Shown here one piece after another: positions 7,067 through 13,650 of a DNA stretch of 17,156 nucleotides. A model generated the notes under the pieces. It made no database searches. It was given only the letters and a program-made list of their open reading frames with translations, and had not been told where the DNA came from. The first letter of the stretch is position 1, and every line of letters begins with the position of its first letter. Source of the stretch: an uncultured Candidatus Saccharibacteria bacterium (GTDB lineage Bacteria; Patescibacteriota; Saccharimonadia; Saccharimonadales; Saccharimonadaceae). Where the stretch lies: positions 1 to 17,156 of the forward strand of contig CALKRO010000054.1 in the NCBI GenBank assembly GCA_937990205.1, in the 5' to 3' direction. The position numbers and the translations under genes were made by a program.

Positions 7067-8052
7067 TGTATCAAAATTTTTCAGAATTTCTCCAAAACAA
7101 AAGCAAAATCTGCGTCATTCAAGCCGAAAATCCCGACGGCGATTCACTAGGTTCCAGCTTAGCGCTCGAGTCTCTCCTTGAAGACAAGGAAATTTCACTT
7201 TATTGCCCGGTCAATGTACCAAAGTATCTCCGCTATTTTTCTGGCTGGGAACGTATTGATCAAAATTTTGATTACCACGCGGATGGATATATTATTGTCG
7301 ACACAGCCGCTACGATTCTTCTTAGCAAGCTACTTGACGATTTGGTTATCCGTAATATTCTCTACACTAAACCAATTTTCGTCATCGACCATCATGAAAC
7401 TGACGATGATTTAGATTTTCCACACCAAAGTATTATCGAACATTTACCATCTTGCACTAATCTGATTTACAAAATTGCCATTGATCAAAATATCAAAATC
7501 AATCAATCCGCCGCCGAAAATATTTTTCAAGGTCTACTTTCCGATACTCTTGGCCTCACCACCGCTGGAGTCACCGCTGATACTTTCCGCGTCGCGGCCC
7601 ACCTTGCCGAACTTGGCGCCGACATCAATAAGCTAGAAGAAAATCGCAAAGAATACATGAAAAAGTCGCGACGTATTCTCGATTATAAGGCCGACCTCAT
7701 TAAGCGCATCGAATATAGCCTCGATGATAAGCTTTCCACCATCCATATTCCTTGGTCTGATATTACAGAATTTTCTGATGAGTATAATCCAAACGCGCTC
7801 ATCCTCGAAGAGATGAAGATGGTCGAAGGCGTCGAAGTCGCCGTGGCCATTAAAACATATCCAGACGGCAAAGTCACTGGCAAAATTCGTACCTCGAAGC
7901 CAATCGCTGATAAGGTCGCTGGTTATTTTGGTGGCGGTGGTCACCCATTTGCCGCTGGCTTTCGCACTTATGACACCACTTATGATGACGTATTACGTGA
8001 CTTAGTTTTCTGTTGTAATGATTTACTTTTTAAGTCCCAAGAAACCAATTAA
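7066..8052 (+). CDS. DHH/DHHA1 phosphoesterase (NrnA-like), first motif lacking its His
   Basis: A 328-aa member of the DHH phosphoesterase superfamily. These are metal-dependent enzymes that cleave short RNA (nanoRNA), pAp or cyclic dinucleotides. Motifs: PDGDSLGS at 23-30, D79 in YIIVDTA, the DHH triad at 108-110, D160 in LLSDT, and the C-terminal DHHA1 signature GGGGHPFAAGF from 289. The domain order and length match the NrnA/MgpA branch. Motif I normally reads HxxPDxD. Here it is A20-E-N-P-D24-G-D26, so the first metal-ligating histidine is replaced by alanine, while the other ligands are in place. Activity may be retained with an altered metal site or the substrate may differ. Its ATG overlaps the helicase-nuclease stop by one base (TAATG), so translation is coupled and a joint role in nucleic-acid turnover is plausible. 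Confidence 0.88.
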   Translation: MYQNFSEFLQNKSKICVIQAENPDGDSLGSSLALESLLEDKEISLYCPVNVPKYLRYFSGWERIDQNFDYHADGYIIVDTAATILLSKLLDDLVIRNILYTKPIFVIDHHETDDDLDFPHQSIIEHLPSCTNLIYKIAIDQNIKINQSAAENIFQGLLSDTLGLTTAGVTADTFRVAAHLAELGADINKLEENRKEYMKKSRRILDYKADLIKRIEYSLDDKLSTIHIPWSDITEFSDEYNPNALILEEMKMVEGVEVAVAIKTYPDGKVTGKIRTSKPIADKVAGYFGGGGHPFAAGFRTYDTTYDDVLRDLVFCCNDLLFKSQETN

Positions 8053-8064
8053 TCGAGAAACTCT

Positions 8065-9480
8065 ATGACCAAACTTCACCTATTCAATACCAAGACTCGT
8101 CAAATCGAAGAGTTCATTCCTCAAAATCCAGAAAACGTCAAAATCTATACCTGTGGACCTACTGTCTACAGTTTCGCACACATTGGGAATTTTGCTAGCT
8201 ATATCTACTGGGATTTATTAGTCCGTACCCTCAAAATTAATCACCTAAATCCCCACCGCATTATTAATATTACTGATGTCGGACACCTCGCATCTGATGC
8301 CGACGACGGGGAAGATAAGCTTGAAAAAGGCGCTAAACGTGAAAATAAAACCGTTTGGGAAATTGCTAAATTTTACGAAGCGGCTTTCATTAAAGATTTT
8401 AATGCTCTAAATTTATTACCACCTACCAAATTCTGCCGTGCCACCGATTACATCCAGGAAGACATTGATGTGATAAATACCTTAATTTCGCGTGGATACA
8501 CCTATGAAACTTCGGATGGCATTTATTTTGATACCAGTAAATTTGCTACCTACGCCGATTTTGCCAGACTCGATCTTGATAACCTACGTGCTGGCGCCCG
8601 CGTCGATTTTAATTCCGAAAAACGCAATATTTCTGATTTTGCTATCTGGAAATTTATTAAACCTGGCGAAGATCATGCCATGCAGTGGGATTTTCAAGGC
8701 AAAAAAGGCTACCCAGGCTGGCATCTTGAATGCTCCACCATCTCACATTTTGAATTAGGTGAGCCCCTCGACATTCATGCCGGCGGCATCGATCACATTC
8801 CGATTCATCACACCAATGAAATCGCCCAATCGGAAGCTGCTTTTGGTAAAACTATGGCTAATTACTGGCTCCACGCCAATTTCATCACCATTGATAATCA
8901 AAAAATTAGCAAATCCCTCGGCAATACTTACTCAATTCAAAATCTAAGAGATCGCGGCTTCTCGCCACTGGATTTTAAGCTCTGGATTTTGCAAGGGCAT
9001 TATCAATCCGAACGAAACTTTACCTTCGAAGGTCTTGCGGCTGCCAAAAATCGACGCCTACATTGGTTAAATCGTCTAGCGAAAACCTTGCAGGAAACTA
9101 CTACTATCGAAAATCAAGCTGCACTGCTTACCAAAATTCAAAAAACCGACTATCAAACAACAGAATTACAAGAAAAACTAATTGATATCATCAATCAAAA
9201 TCTTAACTCCGCTGAAGTCTTTGCCGAAATTGATCAAAATGAATTAAGTTTAGGTGATTGGCGTTTTGTCGATGAATTATTCGGGCTTCGTTTCTTTGAT
9301 AGTCTTATTCTGCCATCAAGTGAAATTCAAATTCTCATCGAAGAGCGCACCAAAGCTAAACAAAATAAAGATTACGCCAAGGCCGACCAGATTCGCGAAG
9401 AATTAAAAGCGCATAATTTTAGTATTTTAGACACCAATCAAACCAGTTTCTGGCAATATCTTGAAGCACCAATGATATAA
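8065..9480 (+). CDS. cysS: Cysteinyl-tRNA synthetase
   Basis: A class I aminoacyl-tRNA synthetase that charges tRNA-Cys in the cytoplasm. The 471-aa protein carries the HIGH-like motif HIGN (39-42), the KMSKS-like motif KISKS (280-284), and the zinc ligands of this enzyme (C30, C223, H248, E252), which give cysteine its selectivity. GWHLECS and the GGIDHIPIHHTNEIAQ block are typical of CysRS. The C-terminal DALR-type helical domain (about 345-471) includes the usual KAKQNKDYAKADQIREEL helix. The length is normal. It starts 12 nt after the DHH gene with no clear Shine-Dalgarno, so it is probably read from the same message. The last codons overlap a TATAAT element that serves the next gene. Confidence 0.97.
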   Translation: MTKLHLFNTKTRQIEEFIPQNPENVKIYTCGPTVYSFAHIGNFASYIYWDLLVRTLKINHLNPHRIINITDVGHLASDADDGEDKLEKGAKRENKTVWEIAKFYEAAFIKDFNALNLLPPTKFCRATDYIQEDIDVINTLISRGYTYETSDGIYFDTSKFATYADFARLDLDNLRAGARVDFNSEKRNISDFAIWKFIKPGEDHAMQWDFQGKKGYPGWHLECSTISHFELGEPLDIHAGGIDHIPIHHTNEIAQSEAAFGKTMANYWLHANFITIDNQKISKSLGNTYSIQNLRDRGFSPLDFKLWILQGHYQSERNFTFEGLAAAKNRRLHWLNRLAKTLQETTTIENQAALLTKIQKTDYQTTELQEKLIDIINQNLNSAEVFAEIDQNELSLGDWRFVDELFGLRFFDSLILPSSEIQILIEERTKAKQNKDYAKADQIREELKAHNFSILDTNQTSFWQYLEAPMI

Positions 9481-9493
9481 TCAAACAAAGGAG
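9473..9493 (+). promoter_or_regulatory. Extended -10 promoter and adjacent RBS for the AI-2E permease gene
   Basis: TGATATAAT (9473-9481) is a full extended -10 (TGnTATAAT) that overlaps the cysS stop codon. No good -35 is seen, which extended -10 promoters do not need. The predicted start lies near 9488, so the leader would be about 9 nt and consist mostly of the Shine-Dalgarno AAGGAG (9488-9493), which sits unusually close (3 nt) to the ATG at 9497. If transcription begins inside the AAGGAG, this gene would be nearly leaderless. Confidence 0.5.
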
Positions 9494-9496
9494 TAT

Positions 9497-10588
9497 ATGT
9501 CACGCACAATTGATATCGATACAAAAACATTTGTCCGCTTTTGGCTAGTCTTAATCGCTTTTGCCGCCGCCGGATTTTTCATTATTAAAGCTGCCGGTGG
9601 TCTAATCATCGTCGGAATTTCCGCTTTTCTAGCAATCTCTCTCCATCCACTGGCTAAACAAATCGATAAAATCGACAAACGTAAAAGTCGCCCTGGACTT
9701 TCTTCCGCATTAGCAGTTTTTTCGATTGCACTAGCTTTTGCCATTATCGTGGGCGTGATTGGTCCGGTTATTGTCGAGCAAGTTTCTAATTTTCTCGCCA
9801 CTGCACCAGCCAAAATCTCCGAAGTTATCGATCATTTAGATATTAATGGTATTGGTAATTATTTTGGTATTTCTAATCTTCAAGACAGCCTGATTACTGG
9901 CATCAAAAGTTTCAGTAGTACTATGCTCGGAAACATTAGCAATATTGCTGTCGGCAGTATTGGCGCCATCAGTAATATCATCACTAGTGTGATTCTTACC
10001 ATTGTGCTTACCATCCTCTTTATGCTTGAAGGTCCGACCATGATGCAAGATTTTTGGCACGTCATGGCAGTCAAAGATAAAAAGTCCGCTCGCGTCTGGC
10101 AGCGCGTCACTACTCGTATGGGCAATGTGGTGGCAGCCTATGTTTCGTCCCAAGTCTTTATAGCTCTCCTCGACGGCCTCATGACTATGCTCGGCGTTTT
10201 TGTTATCACTCTTATCTTCGGTCTTCCAGTTACTCTTACCATACCTCTCGGCCTCATTTCCTTCCTCTTCTTCCTCATTCCAATGTTTGGCCCAGTCATC
10301 GGCTGTATCTTGAATACCACTCTACTTTTCATCAACGCTCCAGGTGCCGCCATTGCTTTCTTTATTTTCTATCTCATCTATCAGCAAATCGAAAACAATA
10401 TCATCGGCCCTCGCATTCAGGGCAAGGGACTCAATCTTCCGCCACTTGCGATTTTAGTTTCCATCACCATCGGTATGTACGCCTTTGGTTTGATTGGCTG
10501 TATTGTAGCAATCCCAATCGCTGGCTGCATTAAAATTCTTTTCGAAGAAGCTTCCAATATCCGCGCTACGCTCGATGACGAAAAATAA
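9497..10588 (+). CDS. AI-2E family (PerM-type) membrane transporter
   Basis: A 363-aa polytopic membrane protein with the architecture of the AI-2E/PerM family: two N-terminal hydrophobic segments, a central polar amphipathic part (about 95-150), then a block of hydrophobic helices. The family-typical segment FGLPVTLTIPLGLISFLFFLIP, followed by GPVIG, is present, as is the C-terminal QQIENNIIGPRIQGKGLNLPPL motif, which is the best fingerprint of the family. Named members export the quorum signal AI-2 or act as Na+/H+ antiporters, and function differs among members, so the substrate is open. The start is supported by AAGGAG just before the ATG. A 109-nt gap with a promoter for the flavin-protein gene follows, so it probably ends its own short unit. 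I see no T-run terminator behind it. Confidence 0.88.
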   Translation: MSRTIDIDTKTFVRFWLVLIAFAAAGFFIIKAAGGLIIVGISAFLAISLHPLAKQIDKIDKRKSRPGLSSALAVFSIALAFAIIVGVIGPVIVEQVSNFLATAPAKISEVIDHLDINGIGNYFGISNLQDSLITGIKSFSSTMLGNISNIAVGSIGAISNIITSVILTIVLTILFMLEGPTMMQDFWHVMAVKDKKSARVWQRVTTRMGNVVAAYVSSQVFIALLDGLMTMLGVFVITLIFGLPVTLTIPLGLISFLFFLIPMFGPVIGCILNTTLLFINAPGAAIAFFIFYLIYQQIENNIIGPRIQGKGLNLPPLAILVSITIGMYAFGLIGCIVAIPIAGCIKILFEEASNIRATLDDEK

Positions 10589-10622
10589 TTAAAATCCTAG
10601 GTCTAGTCCAAGATTAAAAAAT

Positions 10623-10637
10623 GAATCATCCTGATTC
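10623..10637. repeat. 15-bp inverted repeat upstream of the flavin-protein promoter
   Basis: GAATCA (10623-10628) and TGATTC (10632-10637) form a perfect 6-bp dyad around TCC. It ends 3 nt before the -35 box at 10640, and that -35 overlaps an 8-bp palindrome GACTAGTC (10642-10649). The dyad could be an operator or a short hairpin at the end of the upstream message. There is no T-run, so it is not a normal terminator. Short dyads of this kind also arise by chance. Confidence 0.3.
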
Positions 10638-10639
10638 GC

Positions 10640-10668
10640 TTGACTAGTCATCCAAAATTTCACATAAT
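10640..10668 (+). promoter_or_regulatory. Sigma70-type promoter before the flavin split-barrel gene
   Basis: TTGACT (10640-10645, 5/6) and CATAAT (10663-10668, 5/6) are separated by exactly 17 nt. The predicted start is near 10675. The leader of about 23 nt contains AAGGA (10684-10688), 9 nt before the ATG at 10698. This promoter likely drives the unit flavin protein - yhhQ - tgt. Confidence 0.7.
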
Positions 10669-10697
10669 TAATAAGCACTTAAAAAGGAAAAATTACT

Positions 10698-11069
10698 ATG
10701 GAACAAGTTTTACCATTTCTTGAAGGAATGTTTTATATTGCAACTACCGATGGCGATCAGCCACATCTTCGCATTTTCGATGCCGCTGGCATTCTCGACG
10801 GCCACCTCTACATTGGTACCAAATCCAATAAACAAGTTTACGCTCAAATCGAAAAAAATCCTAAGGTCGAAATCTATGTCTTTAGCAACGAATTAGGTCT
10901 CATGCGTTTTACCGCCGAAGCTAAAACTGTTGCCGACAAGGAATTAAACCAAAAGGCTTACGAATCTACCGGCAAGACCTACGACGAAACTTCTGCCGCT
11001 ATTGAGCTCACCAACGTTCAAGGCTCTATTAAAACTAAAGACGGCGAAACTGTCGAGATTAATTTCTAA
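10698..11069 (+). CDS. Pyridoxamine 5'-phosphate oxidase-like flavin-binding split-barrel protein
   Basis: A 123-aa soluble protein with the pattern of the small PNPOx-like, FMN-binding split-barrel family: FYIATTDGDQPHLRIF at the start (first strands), GHLYIGTKSNKQVYAQIEKNP (the strand, then the helix over the flavin site), and the VEIYVFSNELGLMRFTAEAK strand pair. Such proteins bind FMN, F420 or haem-type cofactors and often act as dimers. At this size it is not a full pyridoxamine phosphate oxidase, so vitamin B6 metabolism should not be assumed. It has its own promoter and Shine-Dalgarno. The yhhQ ATG follows 1 nt after its stop codon, so the two are co-transcribed. A functional link to queuosine salvage is possible but only by position. 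Confidence 0.8.
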   Translation: MEQVLPFLEGMFYIATTDGDQPHLRIFDAAGILDGHLYIGTKSNKQVYAQIEKNPKVEIYVFSNELGLMRFTAEAKTVADKELNQKAYESTGKTYDETSAAIELTNVQGSIKTKDGETVEINF

Positions 11070-11070
11070 G

Positions 11071-11754
11071 ATGGATAAGCAAGTCAGAAAACGTAATCTC
11101 TTAATTTATTTCACCGCCATCTCGGCTGGAATCCTTTTGATCTCAAACTTAGCTGCAACCAAGCTTTGGGACCTCTTCGGCATTCCAGTCGACGGGGGCG
11201 TAATTAGCTTCCCAATTTCCTACATTCTCGGTGATATTATCATTGAATTTTACGGACACAAAACCGCCAAGCACATCATTCTCGGCAGTCTCTTAGTTAA
11301 TATCATTGCTGCGCTCACTTTTTGGATCGTCATCGCCCTGCCTCCATTTGCTGGCACTGAAGGTATGCAAGAGTCAATTGCTAATGTCTTAGGTTTTGCG
11401 CCACGTATTATTATTGGTTCACTCACTGCCTACCTATTTTCACAGTTTTCCAACAACTACATCTTCGAAAAAATTAAGCAAAAGACTGGTCAAAAACTTT
11501 TCATCGTCCGCGCCCTCACCTCTTCTTTCGTAGCTCACTTTTTCGATACACTTGTTTTCGAAACTGTCGCCTTCCTCGGCGTCCTGGCTTTCTCGGACTT
11601 CCTAAATCAAGCAATTTTTGCTTATATTATCGGGATTGGCATCGAAATCGTCTTGTCACCAGTCGAAATTCTGATTGTAAATAATCTCCGCAAATATATT
11701 CCAGCCCATAAAGTTGAAACCGCAAAGCTCACCGAAGAGGCGTCTGAAAAATAG
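11071..11754 (+). CDS. yhhQ: Queuosine precursor transporter, YhhQ/VUT family
   Basis: A 227-aa inner-membrane transporter of the family that imports preQ0, preQ1 or queuine. The family block DGGVISFPISYILGDIIIEF lies at about residues 41-60, followed by YGH, then PRIIIGSLTAYLFSQFSNN, and a late helix with HFFDTLVFETVAFLG. About six hydrophobic helices are visible. I start it at ATG 11071, just behind the upstream stop (TAA 11067-11069). The frame is open 23 codons further back, to 11002, but that part lies inside the flavin-protein gene and looks like out-of-frame sequence. The tgt gene starts 6 nt after its TAG stop. This tight pairing with the enzyme that inserts the base into tRNA strongly supports the transport role. 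No queuosine synthesis genes are present in the window. Confidence 0.92.
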   Translation: MDKQVRKRNLLIYFTAISAGILLISNLAATKLWDLFGIPVDGGVISFPISYILGDIIIEFYGHKTAKHIILGSLLVNIIAALTFWIVIALPPFAGTEGMQESIANVLGFAPRIIIGSLTAYLFSQFSNNYIFEKIKQKTGQKLFIVRALTSSFVAHFFDTLVFETVAFLGVLAFSDFLNQAIFAYIIGIGIEIVLSPVEILIVNNLRKYIPAHKVETAKLTEEASEK

Positions 11755-11760
11755 AGAATT

Positions 11761-12960
11761 ATGACAACTCCCGGTTTCTCATTCGAAATTAACGAATGCA
11801 TTCCTGGCGCACTTGGCCGCGCCGGAACTATTCATACCCCACACGGCGACATTAAGACTCCAGCCTTTATGGCGGTCGGCACCACCGGGGCCATTCGCTT
11901 TCTTTCACCAGAAGAACTTCATCAGACCAAAGCTCAAGCCATGCTCAGTAATGGTTACCACCTTCGTCGCAAATCGCACGAAATTGCGGAAGCTGGCGGT
12001 TTAGCCAACTGGTCAAATTGGCATGGGCCGACCCTCACCGATTCTGGTGGCTTCCAAGTCATGTCACTCGGTTCTGGCCTTGGCAAAGTCGTCTCTATGG
12101 AGCGCGAGCGTGGTGTAGTTAATACCGCCCACCAAGAACGCCTCGCCCACGTTACCGAAGATGGGGTTAATTTCCGCGACCCTTTCGATGGTCAACCAGA
12201 TTTTATTGGCCCAGAAGAATCTATGCAGATTCAATGCCGTATCGGCGCCGATATTCACATGGCTTTTGATGAACTTACTTCCTTAGCCGACAGCTACGAA
12301 TATAATGTTGAGGCTCTCGCCCGTACCGAACGTTGGGCTAAACGTAGTCTCGACGAGCATTTTAAATTACGTGACTCACTCGGCTACCGTCAAAGCCTTT
12401 ATGGAGTTCTACAAGGTGGACGCTGGGAAGATTTAAGGCGCAGTACGGCCAAAAAGTTTGGCGAAATGCCGTTTGATGGCTATGGTCTTGGTGGCGCCTT
12501 TCTTAAGGAAGACCTCGGTGAAATTTTACGTTGGTGTAATGAAGAATTACCCGAGAATAAACCACGCCACCTACTGGGACTCTCGCATCCGGATGATATT
12601 TTAATTGGCACCGAAATGGGCGCTGATACTTTTGACTGCGTCGCACCAACCAGGGAAGCTCGCCACGGTAAAATTTATACCAAATACGGCGACATTAATC
12701 TGCGTAAATTTAAGGATAGCAACGAATTGCTTGATGCCCACTGTGACTGTACTACCTGTAGAGCTGGTTGGACCAGAGGACGACTGCGTGCGCTTTGGAA
12801 ATCTGGTGACCCAGAATTAAAACGCCAATATTATAATCTTGCTACCGCTCATAATTTACGTTTCATCATTCGTCTCACCGAACAAATTCGCGAAAGCATC
12901 CTAAATCAAAGCTTTTTTAAATTCAAAAAACAATTTTTGCGTGATTATTATCAAAAATAA
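11761..12960 (+). CDS. tgt: tRNA-guanine(34) transglycosylase
   Basis: Exchanges guanine-34 of tRNAs with GUN anticodons for a queuosine precursor. The 399-aa barrel carries DSGGFQV with D94 (base recognition/general acid-base), FDE with D170, LQGG from L217, the nucleophile D292 in FDCVAPTR, and the zinc site C328, C330, C333, H364. All catalytic positions are present. Three things are unusual relative to the E. coli enzyme. About 20 extra residues lie between MSLG (101-104) and DGVNF. The pocket segment GGLAVGE reads GGAFLKE (244-250). The FDEC motif reads FDEL, with L172. The base it accepts (preQ1, preQ0 or queuine) is therefore uncertain. It sits 6 nt behind yhhQ in an apparent salvage operon. 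No clear Shine-Dalgarno is present, so translation may be coupled. Confidence 0.94.
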   Translation: MTTPGFSFEINECIPGALGRAGTIHTPHGDIKTPAFMAVGTTGAIRFLSPEELHQTKAQAMLSNGYHLRRKSHEIAEAGGLANWSNWHGPTLTDSGGFQVMSLGSGLGKVVSMERERGVVNTAHQERLAHVTEDGVNFRDPFDGQPDFIGPEESMQIQCRIGADIHMAFDELTSLADSYEYNVEALARTERWAKRSLDEHFKLRDSLGYRQSLYGVLQGGRWEDLRRSTAKKFGEMPFDGYGLGGAFLKEDLGEILRWCNEELPENKPRHLLGLSHPDDILIGTEMGADTFDCVAPTREARHGKIYTKYGDINLRKFKDSNELLDAHCDCTTCRAGWTRGRLRALWKSGDPELKRQYYNLATAHNLRFIIRLTEQIRESILNQSFFKFKKQFLRDYYQK

Positions 12961-12972
12961 GAACCATAATCG

Positions 12973-12987
12973 TGATAAAATAGATTA
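12973..12987 (+). promoter_or_regulatory. Extended -10 promoter placed for a leaderless lepB message
   Basis: TGATAAAAT (12973-12981) is an extended -10 element (TGn plus TAAAAT, 5/6). Only 6 nt (AGATTA) separate it from the GTG start of lepB at 12988, so transcription should begin at or next to the G of GTG. There is no Shine-Dalgarno and, given the spacing, no room for one. No convincing -35 is seen. Confidence 0.55.
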
Positions 12988-13632
12988 GTGGAAAATAAAG
13001 TTTCATTCTTCAAAAGATATCCAATCGTCAAAGATTTTGTTAACTTAATTGTTTTTGTCGCCTGCGTCATTCTCGGCACGATGTTCTTAAATGCCTATGT
13101 TTTTCGCTCATATAATGTAGTAGGACATTCCATGGATAACACCCTGAGCGAAAACGACCGTTTAATCGTCAATCGTCTAGCCGTCAGTATGAGCCATCTA
13201 TCCGGCAAAGAATACGTGCCAGAACGTGGCCAAATCATCGTCTTTCTCAATGGTGAGTCCAGTGGTAAGCTCACTTGTAATGTCGACTCTACCATTAAAG
13301 ACCAATATATCATCAAACGTGTTATTGCTTTTCCAGGTGAACGCGTTGTGGTGAAAGACGGTAAAATCACGGTTTATAACGACCAGAACCCTAATGGCTT
13401 CGATCCAGATACTGCTACTAGAAAATCCGCTACCGATGGACCAAAGGCCAACACTTCTGGCGAAGTCGATATCACGGTCCCAGATGGTGAAATTTTCGTA
13501 GTCGGAGACAACCGTGAAGGCACTCATTCCTACGATTCTCGTTATGGCCTTGGCACTATTCCATATTGTCGCATCATTGGGCCAGTTCTCATGCGACTTT
13601 ATCCCTTCGATCACATTCGTTTATTTCAATAA
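12988..13632 (+). CDS. lepB: Signal peptidase I
   Basis: A membrane-anchored serine protease that removes signal peptides from exported proteins. The 214-aa protein has one N-terminal membrane anchor (about 17-37), then the catalytic domain facing outward. The active serine is S48 in GHSMDNTL and the general-base lysine is K110 in YIIKRVIAFPGE. The last conserved box reads GDNREGTHSYDSRYG (173-187). The usual SMxPTL box has Asn in place of Pro (SMDNTL), which is uncommon. An insert of about 30 residues (130-160) lies between the Lys box and the GDNR box. The start is GTG, chosen because the frame begins right behind an extended -10 element, so the mRNA is probably leaderless. Two in-frame TAA stops end it (13630-13635), and the next gene's -10 box lies immediately behind. 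Confidence 0.93.
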   Translation: MENKVSFFKRYPIVKDFVNLIVFVACVILGTMFLNAYVFRSYNVVGHSMDNTLSENDRLIVNRLAVSMSHLSGKEYVPERGQIIVFLNGESSGKLTCNVDSTIKDQYIIKRVIAFPGERVVVKDGKITVYNDQNPNGFDPDTATRKSATDGPKANTSGEVDITVPDGEIFVVGDNREGTHSYDSRYGLGTIPYCRIIGPVLMRLYPFDHIRLFQ

Positions 13633-13637
13633 TAAGG

Positions 13638-13650
13638 TATAATATTCTAT
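13638..13650 (+). promoter_or_regulatory. TATAAT promoter placed for a leaderless message of the membrane-protein gene
   Basis: A perfect TATAAT (13638-13643) is followed by 7 nt (ATTCTAT) and then the ATG at 13651, so the expected start site coincides with the A of the start codon. No Shine-Dalgarno is present. The -35 region (about 13615-13620) lies in the lepB coding end and is not a good match. The geometry is the same as at lepB. Confidence 0.6.

Noticed and set aside
9481..10153. Several 80-110 codon minus-strand frames opposite the AI-2E permease gene.
   Set aside because: They overlap one another and a clearly coding plus-strand gene and carry no start signals, so they are shadow frames.
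10623..10649. The dyad behind the AI-2E gene as a rho-independent terminator.
   Set aside because: The stem is only 6 bp and AT-rich and no T-run follows.
11002..11070. A 23-codon upstream extension of the yhhQ reading frame into the flavin-protein gene.
   Set aside because: The extension lies fully inside the preceding coding region, shows no similarity to the transporter family, and a start directly after the upstream stop fits the family length.
13198..13614. A 138-codon minus-strand open frame opposite lepB.
   Set aside because: lepB has all its catalytic boxes in the plus frame, and the antisense frame has no ribosome site or recognisable motif.
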